From: Myrica gale
Lineage: Eukaryota; Streptophyta; Magnoliopsida; Fagales; Myricaceae
Length of the DNA: 64,000 nucleotides
Assembly (NCBI GenBank): GCA_963930655.1
Contig: OZ005615.1
Span: 9,504,001 to 9,568,000 of the forward strand
Reading direction: 5' to 3'
Program-made: the position numbers and the translations under genes
Notes under the pieces: model-generated
Seen by the model: only the letters and a program-made list of their open reading frames with translations
What the model was told of the DNA's origin: nothing
The model's database searches: none
In this document: piece by piece, positions 11,492 to 29,300 of the stretch
How positions within the stretch are numbered: position 1 is the stretch's first letter
Layout of the letters: each line of letters opens with the position of its first letter

Positions 11492-11809
11492 TGACACATC
11501 TCCTCTTCCGCTCTGACTTTCTCCAACCAACGCCCTCTACGAAGTTGATACCCCGGCTCTGCAAATATTGTTTTTTTATAAGCACAGAGTAATAGAAAAC
11601 ATTACGCAAGGGGGGGCGTCAAAGGTAACAGCGTTTGTTTGACGACAGAGTAAGAGATCAGAACACACGACTGGTGTCTCAGCAAGTTGAGAGAGAAAAT
11701 TGGAGATCACGTCTCTAGTAAGCTTGCTCTGTTTCCTACGAGAAACTAAACAAAAAAACAGAGCGTTCAAAAGAAACTTGAAGTCAAAAGGGATTTGTTT
11801 TGCGGGTAA

Positions 11810-11993
11810 AACAGGCGGATCGTCGGCAACCAAACGGTAAAACACGCGGGTTTACGGGTCAGCCGGGTCAACATTAATGAAATCCCTCTAAGTCGCTCCG
11901 GACCGTTGGATTTCAGAGTTCCAATCTGGGTCATTCCCCCGTACACCCGCACTTTAAAACCTCAGTATTATAACCGAACTCCCTGGTAACGTC
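11810..11993 (-). repeat. Right arm of the ~180-bp inverted repeat
   Basis: Reverse complement of the arm at 10128-10310. It includes the same ATCCAACGGTCCGGAGC and CGCGTGTTTTACCGTTT blocks. Confidence 0.7.
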
Positions 11994-13373
11994 GTCTACT
12001 GTGTCCGGCCATCGCTCCCACTGCCTAGCATAGAGCATATAGTGGCTTCCTTAGATCCTTTTTAGAATCTCGCTGGCTTATTTCGCCTGGTCAGTGTTTT
12101 TCGGTTCCGTTTCGGAACATGATCTAGAAAAAAAAGTATCAATACATCTATGTTTCGTTTGCACCGAAAATAACTCCGAGGATTTTAGATCTTACAATTT
12201 GATTTCTACTTGAGGCAAAGGAAGGATCTTCCAGTCCTAGCTTGCATTGTGCGGTCTTCCTGTCCTGAGCAGGATTTTCCCATGAAATTAGGGCTCCAAA
12301 TGAGCAGGATTTTTAGGTTGCAGTTTAAATAATGGGTTTCGAAGAAAAATGTACTTATTAAATTACATAATTCAACCACAAGACAAGTCCAATAATGACT
12401 TGTAGAAAAATACAGAGAAGGAATGATACGGAAAAGAAATTGCTTGCTCCAAAGGCACAACAACGTTGATTTCTTTAAACGATATTTGCCCCCACCAGTT
12501 TGTGCACAGGGTAAGTCATTCGTTTAGGATACAATAGAGCCTGAATTTAGGGATCCACTCGTACACAATGCGTAGCACAACTCACGAATGATGTACGTTC
12601 AATCTCTTGACAGTTTACATTTAAAATGGAGGCTGTTACTTAATCAAATGACGTGATTATTCAGTTTAAATCCAAACGTGATTCTAGCAGTTTAAAAACT
12701 GCTAATATCGTGGACACGATTTATCAAATCGTGATCACGATTTAAACACGTTTTAATATCCACGATTAGATAACTGGCCATACAAATTTAAACTATAAAT
12801 AAAATTCATCGTTGAATTTTCATCAAAGCCGAAGTAAATACGATCTGACCTTCCGATCAAAAGGCCAAGTGCGCCTCATAAGCTCTCTACAGCCCACGTC
12901 ATGTGCGCCCGTGTGCGTGTGGTGCACCATAGACTCCATGTTTTGCACTATAGCAAATACATACTAAAACTCTCCGCTAATAAATGCAATCCTAGAAAGA
13001 AGGAGTTCCCATGTGGGACACTTTAATAAATTCTCAATCCCAAAATATAATATATAATAAATATTATTTTGAAGGCACTTTAACATGACTTAGCCCAGAT
13101 CGGCTTAGCCAATGAGCTAGGAATAGGCACATAAGAGCTCCAAGCTATACCATCAGAAGACAATAACTTCTAAATTCAACATATCACTAAACACTGGATC
13201 TTTAAATTTTAATACACCGTGCAAATTATTTGTTACACTCATATATTGAATAACAGTATAATCTTTAATTCGGTATCTGGAGTCTCCCCCCTCCCCCCCC
13301 CCCCCCCCATACGGCTCATGGTTGGTGATTTCTTTTGAGTTCTTCAGATAAAAAGGCAGCCTGATAAATAGTT
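11994..13373. other. Gene-free, with a poly-C run at about 13286-13308
   Basis: No coding feature recognised. Near 12680-12790 there are several short palindromes built around CACGATTT/AAATCGTG. A C-rich run of about 20 bases lies just downstream of the NADP-MDH 3' end. Confidence 0.5.
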
Positions 13374-19083
<5,710 letters not shown>

Positions 19084-19399
19084 GGCAGCAGAGACAGAGA
19101 CTATCACAGACTGAGAAAAGGAGACTTTGCGAGGGAGAGTCTCCGCTTCAAACAGCCAAGCTCTCTTTAACAAAGAGAGAGAGGATTTCAGACAGAGAGA
19201 GATAGAGATAGGGAGAGGCTCTGGTTTGCGGTTGAGGCTGAGTTGGAGGGAGAGATAGAAGTAGGCAAGGAAAGGGAGGCAGAAGAAGTAATCGGTAATT
19301 ATTTCAAAGTTAGTTCTTAAGGCTAGGCATACGACACCTGGCAAAAAAAAGAGCCAGGAAATCTCTTTGTAGTTCGGCATTTTTTTTTTGGCAAGGTGG

Positions 19400-19735
19400 G
19401 CTGGAATTACAGTTGGCTCCTTTTTAGGGTGTCGTTGCCAAAATTTTAGGGTATTAAATTTGGTGAAAAAGTAAAGAGATTGATGATTTTTAATATTTAT
19501 TATAGTGAAAAGTAATGGTGTGATAGGGAAAAAGAGATTATATTGTAATTTTTTATTATGTCAAAATTTTACTTAAAATTTTGTGTGAAAAAATTATTGA
19601 CAGTGCGTTTGTTTCCCAAAATTTTCACCCCTCAAAATTTTTAAACAATTATAAAATGATCTTTTTCTCCTCATTAAATTATAAAATAATATTATGTTAT
19701 TCAATTAAATCTTATCTCTCCTCGGTTGCGCTCCT
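19400..19735. repeat. AT-rich MITE-like sequence upstream of NADP-MDH
   Basis: Blocks such as CCAAAATTTTAGGGTATT and GTTTGTTTCCCAAAATTTT, with ATAAAATAATATTATG, resemble sequence at 33657-33900, 34290-34480 and 54025-54185. It looks like one or two decayed MITEs of a shared family. Borders are uncertain. Confidence 0.4.
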
Positions 19736-20663
19736 TTTATTAAATTATTGATACTCTGAACCCAACTTCTCGGTGGTCTGACTCACGAAGAAAAAAAAAT
19801 ACTATTACAATATTATATCTATGCGAGACTGCTGAAAGATTTTCGACGAGCAAAATCCTCAAAGTTCTGAGCGCTCTGCCAGTGTTCCGACTTCCAGTCA
19901 AAATTAGTTGCTGCAACACTGCCAGGTACCTCAAAAACAAGTCGGTAACCAAAAGTATAAGACATGGCCTGATGGTTCAGTCAATTTTCCAGATCCTCAG
20001 AAGAAGTTCTGTTAGTCAGCCTTACTCTCTGTCAAATGGTATGAAAATCACAATCACAACCATTGACAAGTTTATTGCATCAAAAAGGAATGTTCATATC
20101 AATGAGATTCCCTTGGATTCGGTTCCATTTTCTTGTTTCAAATATAACCCTTTGTCTAGAGGGAAGAACAGTAACTTCCATTTAACACATATCTGGTCGA
20201 AAATGGGAAAAGTTGCATCTTGCATTTCTTTCCCTGTCAACAAAGCCACACTAATTATAGCACCGTATCATAAAATGGAAGCAACCCCGATAACTAAACT
20301 TAACAAGCAATAAAATAATACCCAAATCATAAAGAGGTACCCAGAAGAGATTATATTTTCTCATACAAAAAATAAACTCATTACAATCAATGCGAAAGCC
20401 TTGTGGCAAATAGTATAAGGCTTAGCAAAGTTCAGAGGAAGCTCAGCAAATCAAGCTAAAACCTGCTTTCGTCGCATTTGAATTGGACAAAACAACCAAT
20501 TGAAAAAGAAAAACCAAACAAACCAACAATCACGAAAAAGAAAGAGCAGAATTTTTAGTTTTGTGGAATTAACAAGGAAGTTTGATAAATGCAATGTCAG
20601 CCCAGATTGCCCTATTCCTTAAGTCACATTAGGAACGAAAAAAGAAAGAACTTTCAAATCCTT
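19736..20663. other. No gene recognised
   Basis: A 143-codon open frame at 19882-20313 (+) has no motif I recognise and no splice or promoter support. The rest is AT-rich. Confidence 0.4.
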
Positions 20664-23600
20664 TGTAATACCCCTAACCTTTTGAGTTACTTTTGAGACT
20701 CTTTTGTTAAGGTTTTTCATTTCATATATTTAATAATTGTGTTCTTTTCCTTAGTTTACGTGCATTTAAATTTAAGAGATAAATACAGTTTGCCCCCTTA
20801 TCTTTGGGGTCATTTACACTTTGCACCCCGATGTATTATTTTTGACACATTGGACCATTTAACTTACACATTTTTTTTTCAATTTGGACCCCGTACCCAA
20901 ATTGCCCGTTAATTTAGATGGATTCCATTAAAACGTGGGGTGCAATGTGTAAATGTCTCCAAAGATAAGGGGAGCAATGTGTACATACCCCCAAAGATAA
21001 GGGGCAATGTGTAAATTTTTAACGGAATCCGTCAATTTTGACGGCCAAAATCGAGTACGGGATCCAGATTGCAAAAATGTGGAAAATAATGGGTCCAATG
21101 TATCAAAAATAAAATATCTGGGTGCAAAGTGTAAATAACCCCAAAGACAAGGGGGCAAAGTGTATTTATCCCTAAATTTAAATTGGAGTTTATTCTCTTA
21201 TGAGTCAAGTAACTATTTGCATTTGTTTGCATATGATTTCTTTATGCGCTTCATAATTACTATTAGAGGATTTAAAAAGTCTTTCCACCAATGCCTATAA
21301 TTTTATTATTTGGCACATTTAATTATATTTGCCGAACCTTAATTATTTTTCAGCTTAAAGCCGAATATAAAATAAGATATTATGAGTACATTGCTAATGA
21401 GAGGTTTCTTGTTTACATTATGTCGTTTAAATTCTGTCTTCCTTTTATTATTTCTTCGCACAGTCTGATTTCTTTGCATTTGGAAATGTGATAGTTAGTT
21501 AGTCTCTGAGGAGCCTGGTTTTATCCTAACCTGGGCAGTACCCAACCAGAGCGTGCATAGTTTAAGGTAGGGGAGACTCGGAGGATTGGGCTGACTGTAC
21601 TCCCGGGATGATCGGGGAACAGACAGGAACCAAGTCTGACAGGGTAACTGGGATGACCAGGGGCAAGCCTGTAAATACAGGGGAGTTCAACAAGCCGGTC
21701 GTGTTTGTTGTGGGAAAAGCCCGGTAAGACAAACGTTAGAATGCCCAGGTAAAATCCCGGTACGACAAGCGCTAGAATGCCCAGGGGAAACTCCCGATAT
21801 GTCAGGCGCTAGGATACCTGTATGCCCGAGATGTCTAGGGACAAGCTTGGCAGGCGAGATACTCGGCTAAACTGCCCAGGATGACTGGGTATAAATACCT
21901 GGCTAAAATGTCTGGGGTATTTGGTCAGATGCCATGTATGCCTGGGAAAATTAATTTAGGCGTTATTTTTATACACATGATGTATTGATGTGCGTAGGAT
22001 ACTAAGATAACCGGAGGGCCTTATGCTTCAAAACCTACCTTTTCCATATGTCTTAAACCGTATGATATGCATTAAATGTCTTCTTATCATGTTTCACTTC
22101 TCTCTTATCTGGCCGCCCAGATGGAGCTTGGTCATTGGCTCATATGTTGACTTGTGCGTGCAAAAAGAGACGTGAGATATGAGAAATTTGGTGGCTGCAT
22201 ATGTATGGCTACAACGGGATTTGTACAAACGCTCTAATGCTTGCCTCTACCTAGTTTCGGGCTTGTAGAGTAGAAAGGGGGAGCTCACTGTTAGCCGTTT
22301 TCCTGCTTATGTTGTCGACTAAAAGTATAAGATATAGATATAAAGAAGAGTGACGTGAAACACTTTGTGACCAAAGTGAGAGAGATAGAATGTAGAGAAT
22401 ACCAGCACTTGACCGAAAATGATAGAAGGAGAGAGACATAGGAGAATAGAGAAGAACCAAGAGATAAAAGGGAGGAATCAAAGAAGAGGAAGAGAGGAGA
22501 AAAAGGACTTGTATTCAAGTAGAGGTAAAGGGTTAGTTGCATATTGTTGCTGGGAGTTTAATGTCACTGTCTTCATAAAAAGTCTTGATCTCCTATATTT
22601 GAGACGTTTTATGCAACATGTTATGAGTTATGATTAGCAATGCATTAGTTTGTTGAAGAACTTGATGCTTAAACTATTTTGCACCTTTGTTTGAGTAAAA
22701 CGTTGCTGACCTATGTTGGTGAAGAGATTCTTACATATTCATGTTTGCATGTAAGGTTTTTTTATAAGTATTTGCATGTAAGGTTTTAAGACACATATTG
22801 CATGATTCTTTGAAAGTTTTGAGTTTGGTTACTTCTATGCTTGTGCATGTTTGACAAGCATGTTTGATCTATGAGCTGAAAAATGTAAAGATAGAACTGA
22901 TTGATGAAAGGGGGTCACAACAATACCCGAGAAAAAACCCATGGACTGGCAAAGGAAAGAAAAGGGTACACATGCGAGAGCTTGTGTTCTAAGAAAATGG
23001 CAAGAAAAGGGTGCTCATGTGTTCAGTTATTACGTGGCTTTATTTTGATATTGTTTCCTTACTTATATCAACTAATATGTGCTCTGTGATTGTATTAATA
23101 TGTGTAAGAGTGGTAGATAATTGAGATAGGGTATTTCTATAACATGCAACAAAACTAGTTAGGTCTAATAAGGAAAATGGCCACTGTCCAAAGCGAACCC
23201 AAGAAATCCTTGGAATTTTCATGTGAAACTTTCCATATAGGTAGTGTAGGTACTCAGGACGTCCCTGTAAAAATTACAGTTAAAAATGATATAAGGAAAG
23301 GTCTAAAATTCCTCTGGAAGTCTCTAAGGGCAGTTTCGGTATTTCTAAAAAATGAAGGGTAAAAGAGTCCAAATAAAAAACTGGGCTTATGGCCATGTAG
23401 ATTAGATAAAAATTTGAGCCCGTTAAGGTCCACAAATGGACCTTTGAGTTAGAAATCTGATCCATTAGGGCCCAAGAACCCCAAACAATACACAATTACA
23501 CTTGTGAATGAAAAGAATAAAACATTGACTTGAATTTCATTAAGTTTTTGGAATATTATGAATACCTTAGTTCGATACGAAGTTATGAATCTATGAATAA

Positions 23601-24350
23601 ATGATGAATGATGAATCATAATTACTTGCTGCATAAATGAGCATCAATGGTTGCATTCATATCATGAATCGTTGAGTGGACCAAGACCGAGGAATGGAAA
23701 CCAAATTTACCCTTGAGGTGTTTTTTGTAATTTTGGGTGACAATACCGTTCACTAAGGGGAGAGTGTAACCCACCGCTATGAGAAAAGTGTGGTCTCCTA
23801 ATTGGGCAAAGTGTCTACTATGATCAAGTCCTGGTGCAGGTGGCACGGGATACGTCCCGAAGGAGAGGAGGGACGCACGACCCAACTCTGGAGGTGAACA
23901 AAGCAGATGACGGAAACATCTCAACTCCAAAGGAATGGATGAGAAATGGGTGCACAACATCATCTCATTTCATATGCATCGATATATGTCTTGATTGTAT
24001 GAAAGCACGCATACTCCATCACGTATTATATTATCGTATGTTACATTTATCGATATGTTGTTGTCATAAGTGTCATATGATTGTCATGTCTCATCCCTGA
24101 CCTTACTGAGTCCGTATAACTCACCCCGTTTTTTGTATTGTTTGCTTGTACTCGAATTCTTTTAACATGAGGTGAAATTGTGGCGATGAGTAGGCTGATT
24201 CCGTTTTCTTTTTATGTGATTTTACCCAGATAGTATTTCAAACGGTTTTATTTTGTGGATATTTCAGTTGTATGGGCTAGATGGACTGTCGGAAGCTCAC
24301 ATTTTTGTATAATCAAGGTCTATTCTTTTGTAATCTTCTAACCTGCCCAT
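20664..24350 (+). mobile_element. Old Ty3/Gypsy-type LTR sequence (solo LTR or remnant)
   Basis: It starts TGTAATACCCCTAACC, a common opening of plant Ty3/Gypsy LTRs. Near 24100 there is a TTACTGAGT...AACTCACCCCG block seen in such LTRs. The stretch at 21520-21960 is full of short related repeats around GAATGCCCAGG and CCCGGTA. No gag or pol domain was recognised. The right border is a guess. It is decayed and carries a nested MITE, so it is old. Confidence 0.45.
20776..21172. mobile_element. MULE-type palindromic MITE, copy 1 (397 bp)
   Basis: TAAATTTAA flanks it exactly at 20767-20775 and 21173-21181 (nine bases). The ends are GAGATAAATACA and the reverse complement GGGATAAATACA. Most of the element is an inverted repeat, with a centre of tandem CAATGTGTAAATG-like units. 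It is nested in the LTR sequence and is a sister of the element at 24579-24974. Confidence 0.9.
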
Positions 24351-24365
24351 ATCAATGCAAGATGA

Positions 24366-25320
24366 GTGGTCGAAGATGATTTTAGTTGTTTCCCTTTTCT
24401 AGACACTATTTGGTATACCCGTAATCAAGTTGTTTATCAGCAACAATCATTTTCTATTCAGGAGCTCATCCATTCTATTCAGCGTCGTTACCATGCCCAT
24501 TGTGCTGTGTGGGAACAGCTCTCTAAAGTCTATCTCATTTCTTGGGGTTCCTCCGCAAGCTTCTTCTATTAAAATTAAGGGATAAATACACTTTACCCCC
24601 TTATATTTGGGGTCATTTACACTTTGCACTCTGATGTTTTATTTTTTGATACATTGGACCCATTATCTTCCACATTTTTTCAATTTGGACCCCGTACCCA
24701 AATTGTCTGTCAATTTAGACGGATTCCGTTAAAATGTGGGGTGCAATGTGTAAATGACCCCAAAGATAAAGGGGCAATGTGTACATACCCCTAAAGATAA
24801 AGGGGGGCAGTGTGTAAATATTTAACGGAATCCGTCTAAATTGACGGACAATTTGGGTGTGGGATCCAAATTGAAAAAATGTGTAAGTTAAAAGGTTCAA
24901 TGTGTCAAAAATAAAACATCGGGGTGCAAAGTGTAAATGACCTCAAAGATAAGGGGGCAAAATGTATTTATCCCTAAAATTAATTTTGATGCATAGCCGC
25001 CTTGGACTTGTACAGTGGCTGTTTGCAGAAGTTCGAATGGGGCGATACTCCAGGTACGGCACAGCAAATTTCGCGGCATTGATTCTCTTATAGGCGAAGC
25101 AAGGGCTGCCAGACTTGCCTGCGGGTTAGCTGAAGAGTTTCAAGAGACTGAGGGGTGGCTGGAGGGAGATGCCCAGAAGATTCCTCTGTCGTCCCTGATT
25201 GGAATATTGAAGCAGAGGTGCAGTCTATTCGGGCGTTTTTGCTAGCTAAATCTCCATGGCACATTTCGTGGACCCCAAGGGAAGTCAATGTTCACAGAAG
25301 AGTCTCTTGTGTAGGGTAGG
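24366..25320 (+). mobile_element. LINE ORF2 C-terminal fragment (RNase H-like), split by a MITE
   Basis: Before the MITE the frame reads TIWYTRNQVVYQQQSFSIQE; after it, VAVCRSSNGAILQVRHSK and SLIGEARAARLACGLAEE. This order fits the RNase H-like domain at the end of plant L1 ORF2. The copy lacks the reverse transcriptase and has several breaks. The insertion of the MITE at 24579 into it dates it as older than that MITE. Confidence 0.6.
24579..24974. mobile_element. MULE-type palindromic MITE, copy 2 (396 bp)
   Basis: TAAAATTAA flanks it exactly at 24570-24578 and 24975-24983. Ends GGGATAAATACA and TGTATTTATCCC. Same family and almost same length as 20776-21172, with long inverted arms and a tandem-repeat centre. 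Inserted in the LINE fragment. Confidence 0.92.
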
Positions 25321-26331
25321 GTGATTTCATGTTTAAGTAGGAAAAAAAATCAGATCTTGAAATTCAGTGGCTCGCATCAGTTTCGGGTAAGAATATTTGG
25401 GCGTGGGTTGACTCTGTTGCCTTTGATATCACAGAAACAGAGTGCATAACTCCAAGGAGGTCTCTATCTCCGTCCTATAGTCAAGCATCGCTTGCATAGA
25501 GAAAAAATGCGAGTTTCTGAGTGCAAGACCCATTTGAGATTTCCCCAGTGTAGCAGATCGGTTTTAATTTCAGATAGCACGAGGACCCACGATTCTTTTG
25601 AGATTACCTTATATAATTTGTGGAGAAGAATCTGTAACATCATTACATCCGTCCGTGCTATTCAATCGCGGATTCTCAACCACATGATGCAACCGACAGA
25701 ACGAGAAGAACCATTTTCTTTCGGTTGGCGTGGATATATTTATCTTTCTTTGTTGGAAAAAAACAGAGCATTTAGTATTCTCTAAAATGGAGCAAGATAT
25801 ACATGTAATGCAATTCCAGATAAGAGTATTCCCGAGATAATTTCCAGACTCTATAATAATTTATTGAAAACCAAGAAAAGTCTTATAGCTGATACAATTG
25901 AATTGTACAGACAGTAATGAGATCAGGCAATGCAAAAGCTAACAGATTACAAGAATAACAGAAAAGAATACACCTTTTTTTCTGCTGAACAATACCGTAA
26001 GGTTTCATTGCATATGAATCCAGAGTAGACACGAACTCACTTTGTAATGAAAAAAACGATCGACAATGAATAGAATTTAGGATTCCAAAAAGAATAAAAA
26101 ATGACAGCAAGGACACTGTTCTCGAACCATGAATCAGTCTGCAAGCACTTCCAAGATTTGCCCCATTATGGTTGTTGACCCACGTCCATGACTGAAAACC
26201 CCAAAGGTTCTTCAAATAGCAACTGCTTTACTGTGCCTAAGCTTCAGAACATTATTTGCTTGAACAACAGCTATGGCTACTGATACATTGAAGTGTTCTC
26301 TGTTTCAATTTTAAGCACCAATCTCCTACTT
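25321..26331. other. No gene; includes probable 3' UTR of the kelch gene
   Basis: Nothing recognised from 25321 to about 25850. The part next to 26331 is probably the 3' UTR of the minus-strand kelch gene. Confidence 0.4.
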
Positions 26332-29300
26332 TTATGCATTGTCAGTACCTCCAGCTATCCATCGCCAAACACCACCAGAACCTTGCCTCTGAACAGCTGA
26401 AGCTAGTTCCATATCCCGTTCAAATGCAGACTTCTGTCTCCGAAGGGCTTGTACCTCATTCTCTATGGACTCCATCGACTCCAGTATCTTTTGCAATTCT
26501 GTGATTTGCGCCTGTGAATCAGCATTAGCATAAAATTTAGAAAGTACAAGCCAAGTCAGTGACCCAGTTAGTCAACCAAGAAACCAGATAAAACACTAAA
26601 GAATAAGGAATGAAAGAATGGGAAACCTCTAGTTTAAAGCATCTTGATCTCTCAGCTATAAGTTGACCTTGGACAGAAAGGAGTTCCTGAAAGAATGTCC
26701 AAATCATGAAAGTTTTGAAGGCTGACCACTAGACAATAAGCTCAATTAGTAATATACCATAGAGGCCATACCTTTGACAACTCAGAATGAGTGCCATTTT
26801 GGTCATCAATCTGTCCCCCAAGCCTAGAATTTTCTGCTCTGACTTGTGCAAGTGACAGTTCCAACTGGTGTTTCTCTTCTCTAATGGCCTCAATATCATT
26901 TTTGGCATCTTGTTCAGAAAGACTGTTTCCACCTTCCTTAGAGTTTGAATCTTCAGCTATCGTGTAATCTAACTTTTCAGCTTTAGTTAAGGCGTATGCA
27001 GCAGTAACAGAAGCAGCTGCTGCAGCAGCTGCTGGTGACTGGAAAATCTTGGGACGTGATAAATTCCTAGGTTTGGGTTTCAGAAGAAAAACCTTTTCCA
27101 AAAAAAAATGCAGGCACAGAATGCATAGAACACAGTTAGATTGCAGTAATAAAATCAACCTGGAAATGCTGATAAGATTGTATAATGGGAAAACTCCAAA
27201 GCAAACATTAGCAGAAGAACAGGGTATATGATTTACTGCCTAATGGTAGATTATCCTGAAGGAAAATGGCTGAGGCCCAGTCTAGGAATAACAAGGGGAT
27301 TTTTGCAAATTAAGAGTCAGTATGAATAAACAGCGGCATCTGCCGTAGACGGGGGCCTTAAGGAAATGAAGATGCACAATAAATCAGAAAGAGCAACGAA
27401 CTTTCTTCAGGTGCACTTCCAGAAACTGGGTGCTATGATCCTTTCGTTACAAGATGGATTCTACAAAGCGGACCCTTCTGAGGATATCAGATGATGAATC
27501 AACATGCTCTACTACTCCTCTCTCTCCCCTGTGAGATGCCTGGGATGGGAGCTTGATTGTTGGGTTAGTTTTGTTCGTCTTTGCTGCTTTAGTTCAGTCT
27601 GGTGTTCCATGGCATTTTTTCGTAGTTTAGCGATAGAGGCGAAAACCTTTCAGTTCTCGGTGAGCTCGGTTGGCATTGTCACGATAAAGGAGCTGAGCAG
27701 AAAAAAGGAGTGCTCGATGCGTTTTGGCAGATATGGGGTGCTGTGGTTGTCGAATCTCTTTGGCAAACTGGTTAAGGGAAAGGAGGCCAAAGACTTTTCG
27801 ATTAAATTTAACGAATCATCCCGTGCGTTTCTCGCTCAAGGTCGATCAAATGTGAACGGTTGTTATGTTGCTTTAGCAGAATTTGGGGAGCGGCGCTTAC
27901 AAGGGCAGATTTTGATTCCGGAAGGAAGAACTAGAATGGGGTGGCAGGCCTTTGCTCAGATGTGTGAGGAGCTAATTTCTGTCATTGGCGTTCTCCGACG
28001 TAAGAAGTTGGATCATGCTAATTGGGCGGTCAAGCAAGGAGTCTCCTATGCTCAAATGGTGCAGGCGAATCTGCAGGAGAAGAGGGTGGTGGGAGAGCAG
28101 TCCAGCCCGTGTGAAGTAGTCGTTGGTAGCTTGAAAAAGGTGTCGTCTTTTGGCTCCCCGAAGGTGGCGCATGCAGAGTTTGGTGAAGAGGACGTGAATT
28201 ACAAGAATTTTCACTCAAGTGGGGCTATGGTTGCGTCGGCTGGGTCAGAAGGTAGGCTGTGGGAGCATTTAATGAGGGTAAAGGCTGAGCTGGATTGGAT
28301 TATCGGGCTGGCTAAAAAGAAAAAGTTGGGTCTGGAGCCCGGGAGAGATCTTTGTTGCACGGTCTGCGGGTTTAAAATGGTGACCCAGCCAACATCTACT
28401 ATTCACGCTCATGGGCTCCATGAGACTGACGTGGCCCAAGAGAAGAAAGGCCTGGGCGTTGCTGGCAAGCCCGGCCCACTGCTTCTACGCAGTGTTGAGG
28501 CTGACTCGGAAGCTCGTGGGTTGGGGTGTGTCGGGCCTGTTGAGGCCGACGATGGTACAGGGCTTGCCGGGGTGTGCTGTTGTCTTTACTGTTTTCTTGG
28601 GTGAACTCGGTGCTTGGTTGCCCCTTTCTTGATTTTCTTGATTTCGTTAGTTTTCTTGCTTGTTTAGAATAGTGGTTGCGGTATAGTCTTTGTACTGTGT
28701 TCACTTTTCTAATGAGATTGGCTTATTTATCAAAAAAAAAAAAGAAACTGGGTGCTATGACATAAACTACCCATATTAGATTGAGGTGAGGTGAAACTTT
28801 TTTCTAACATTTATTCTAATCACACAAGCAATGACTACATAGAACATCATATACTGCTGAAGAGGTATCAAACAAAAACCTGTTCCATTAGGACAGGGTT
28901 CATGAGGAACTCACACGATCAGCCCTTAAGAGGACAAATAGGCAAGTGAAACAATGTACTCCATGTTTAGGAAGAAAGGAGACAGGGACCTCTTACCCAT
29001 TCTAGAAGATATTGGCAATAAGATTAGTTCATAAATACAAATCGCTATCAGTCGATCAGCATACAACATGGTTTCAAAATATGCTGGTATGCTCAAAATA
29101 TCATGAGAGAACTTGTTCTGAACTCAACTTCTACAAGCAATAAAAAAAGTTACTCTATGACATACCTCATTGCTGTATTTCCCATTGTAGCCACCAAAGG
29201 AAACCAAGTATTTCTCTCCGTCAATTAATGCCGAGCAAACACTGAGCCCCTGTTTGCACATGTATGTTCATTGGTCATGAGAAAAATCAACATATCAAGT

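Noticed and set aside
12660-12800. Clustered short palindromes (CACGATTT/AAATCGTG) as regulatory array
   Set aside because: AT-rich and irregular; no spacing pattern and no gene start nearby.
19882-20313. 143-codon ORF as a gene
   Set aside because: No recognisable motif, and no promoter or splice support.
21520-21960. Short repeats around GAATGCCCAGG as a CRISPR-like array
   Set aside because: Repeats are degenerate with no uniform spacers, and they lie in LTR-type sequence of a plant nuclear genome.
25883-26215. 110-codon minus-strand ORF
   Set aside because: Lies in the probable 3' UTR of the kelch gene and has no recognisable motif.
27504-28604. Long 366-codon ORF as a host gene
   Set aside because: It lies inside a target-duplication-bounded LINE insertion with poly-A and matches LINE ORF1 in layout, so it is not a host gene.
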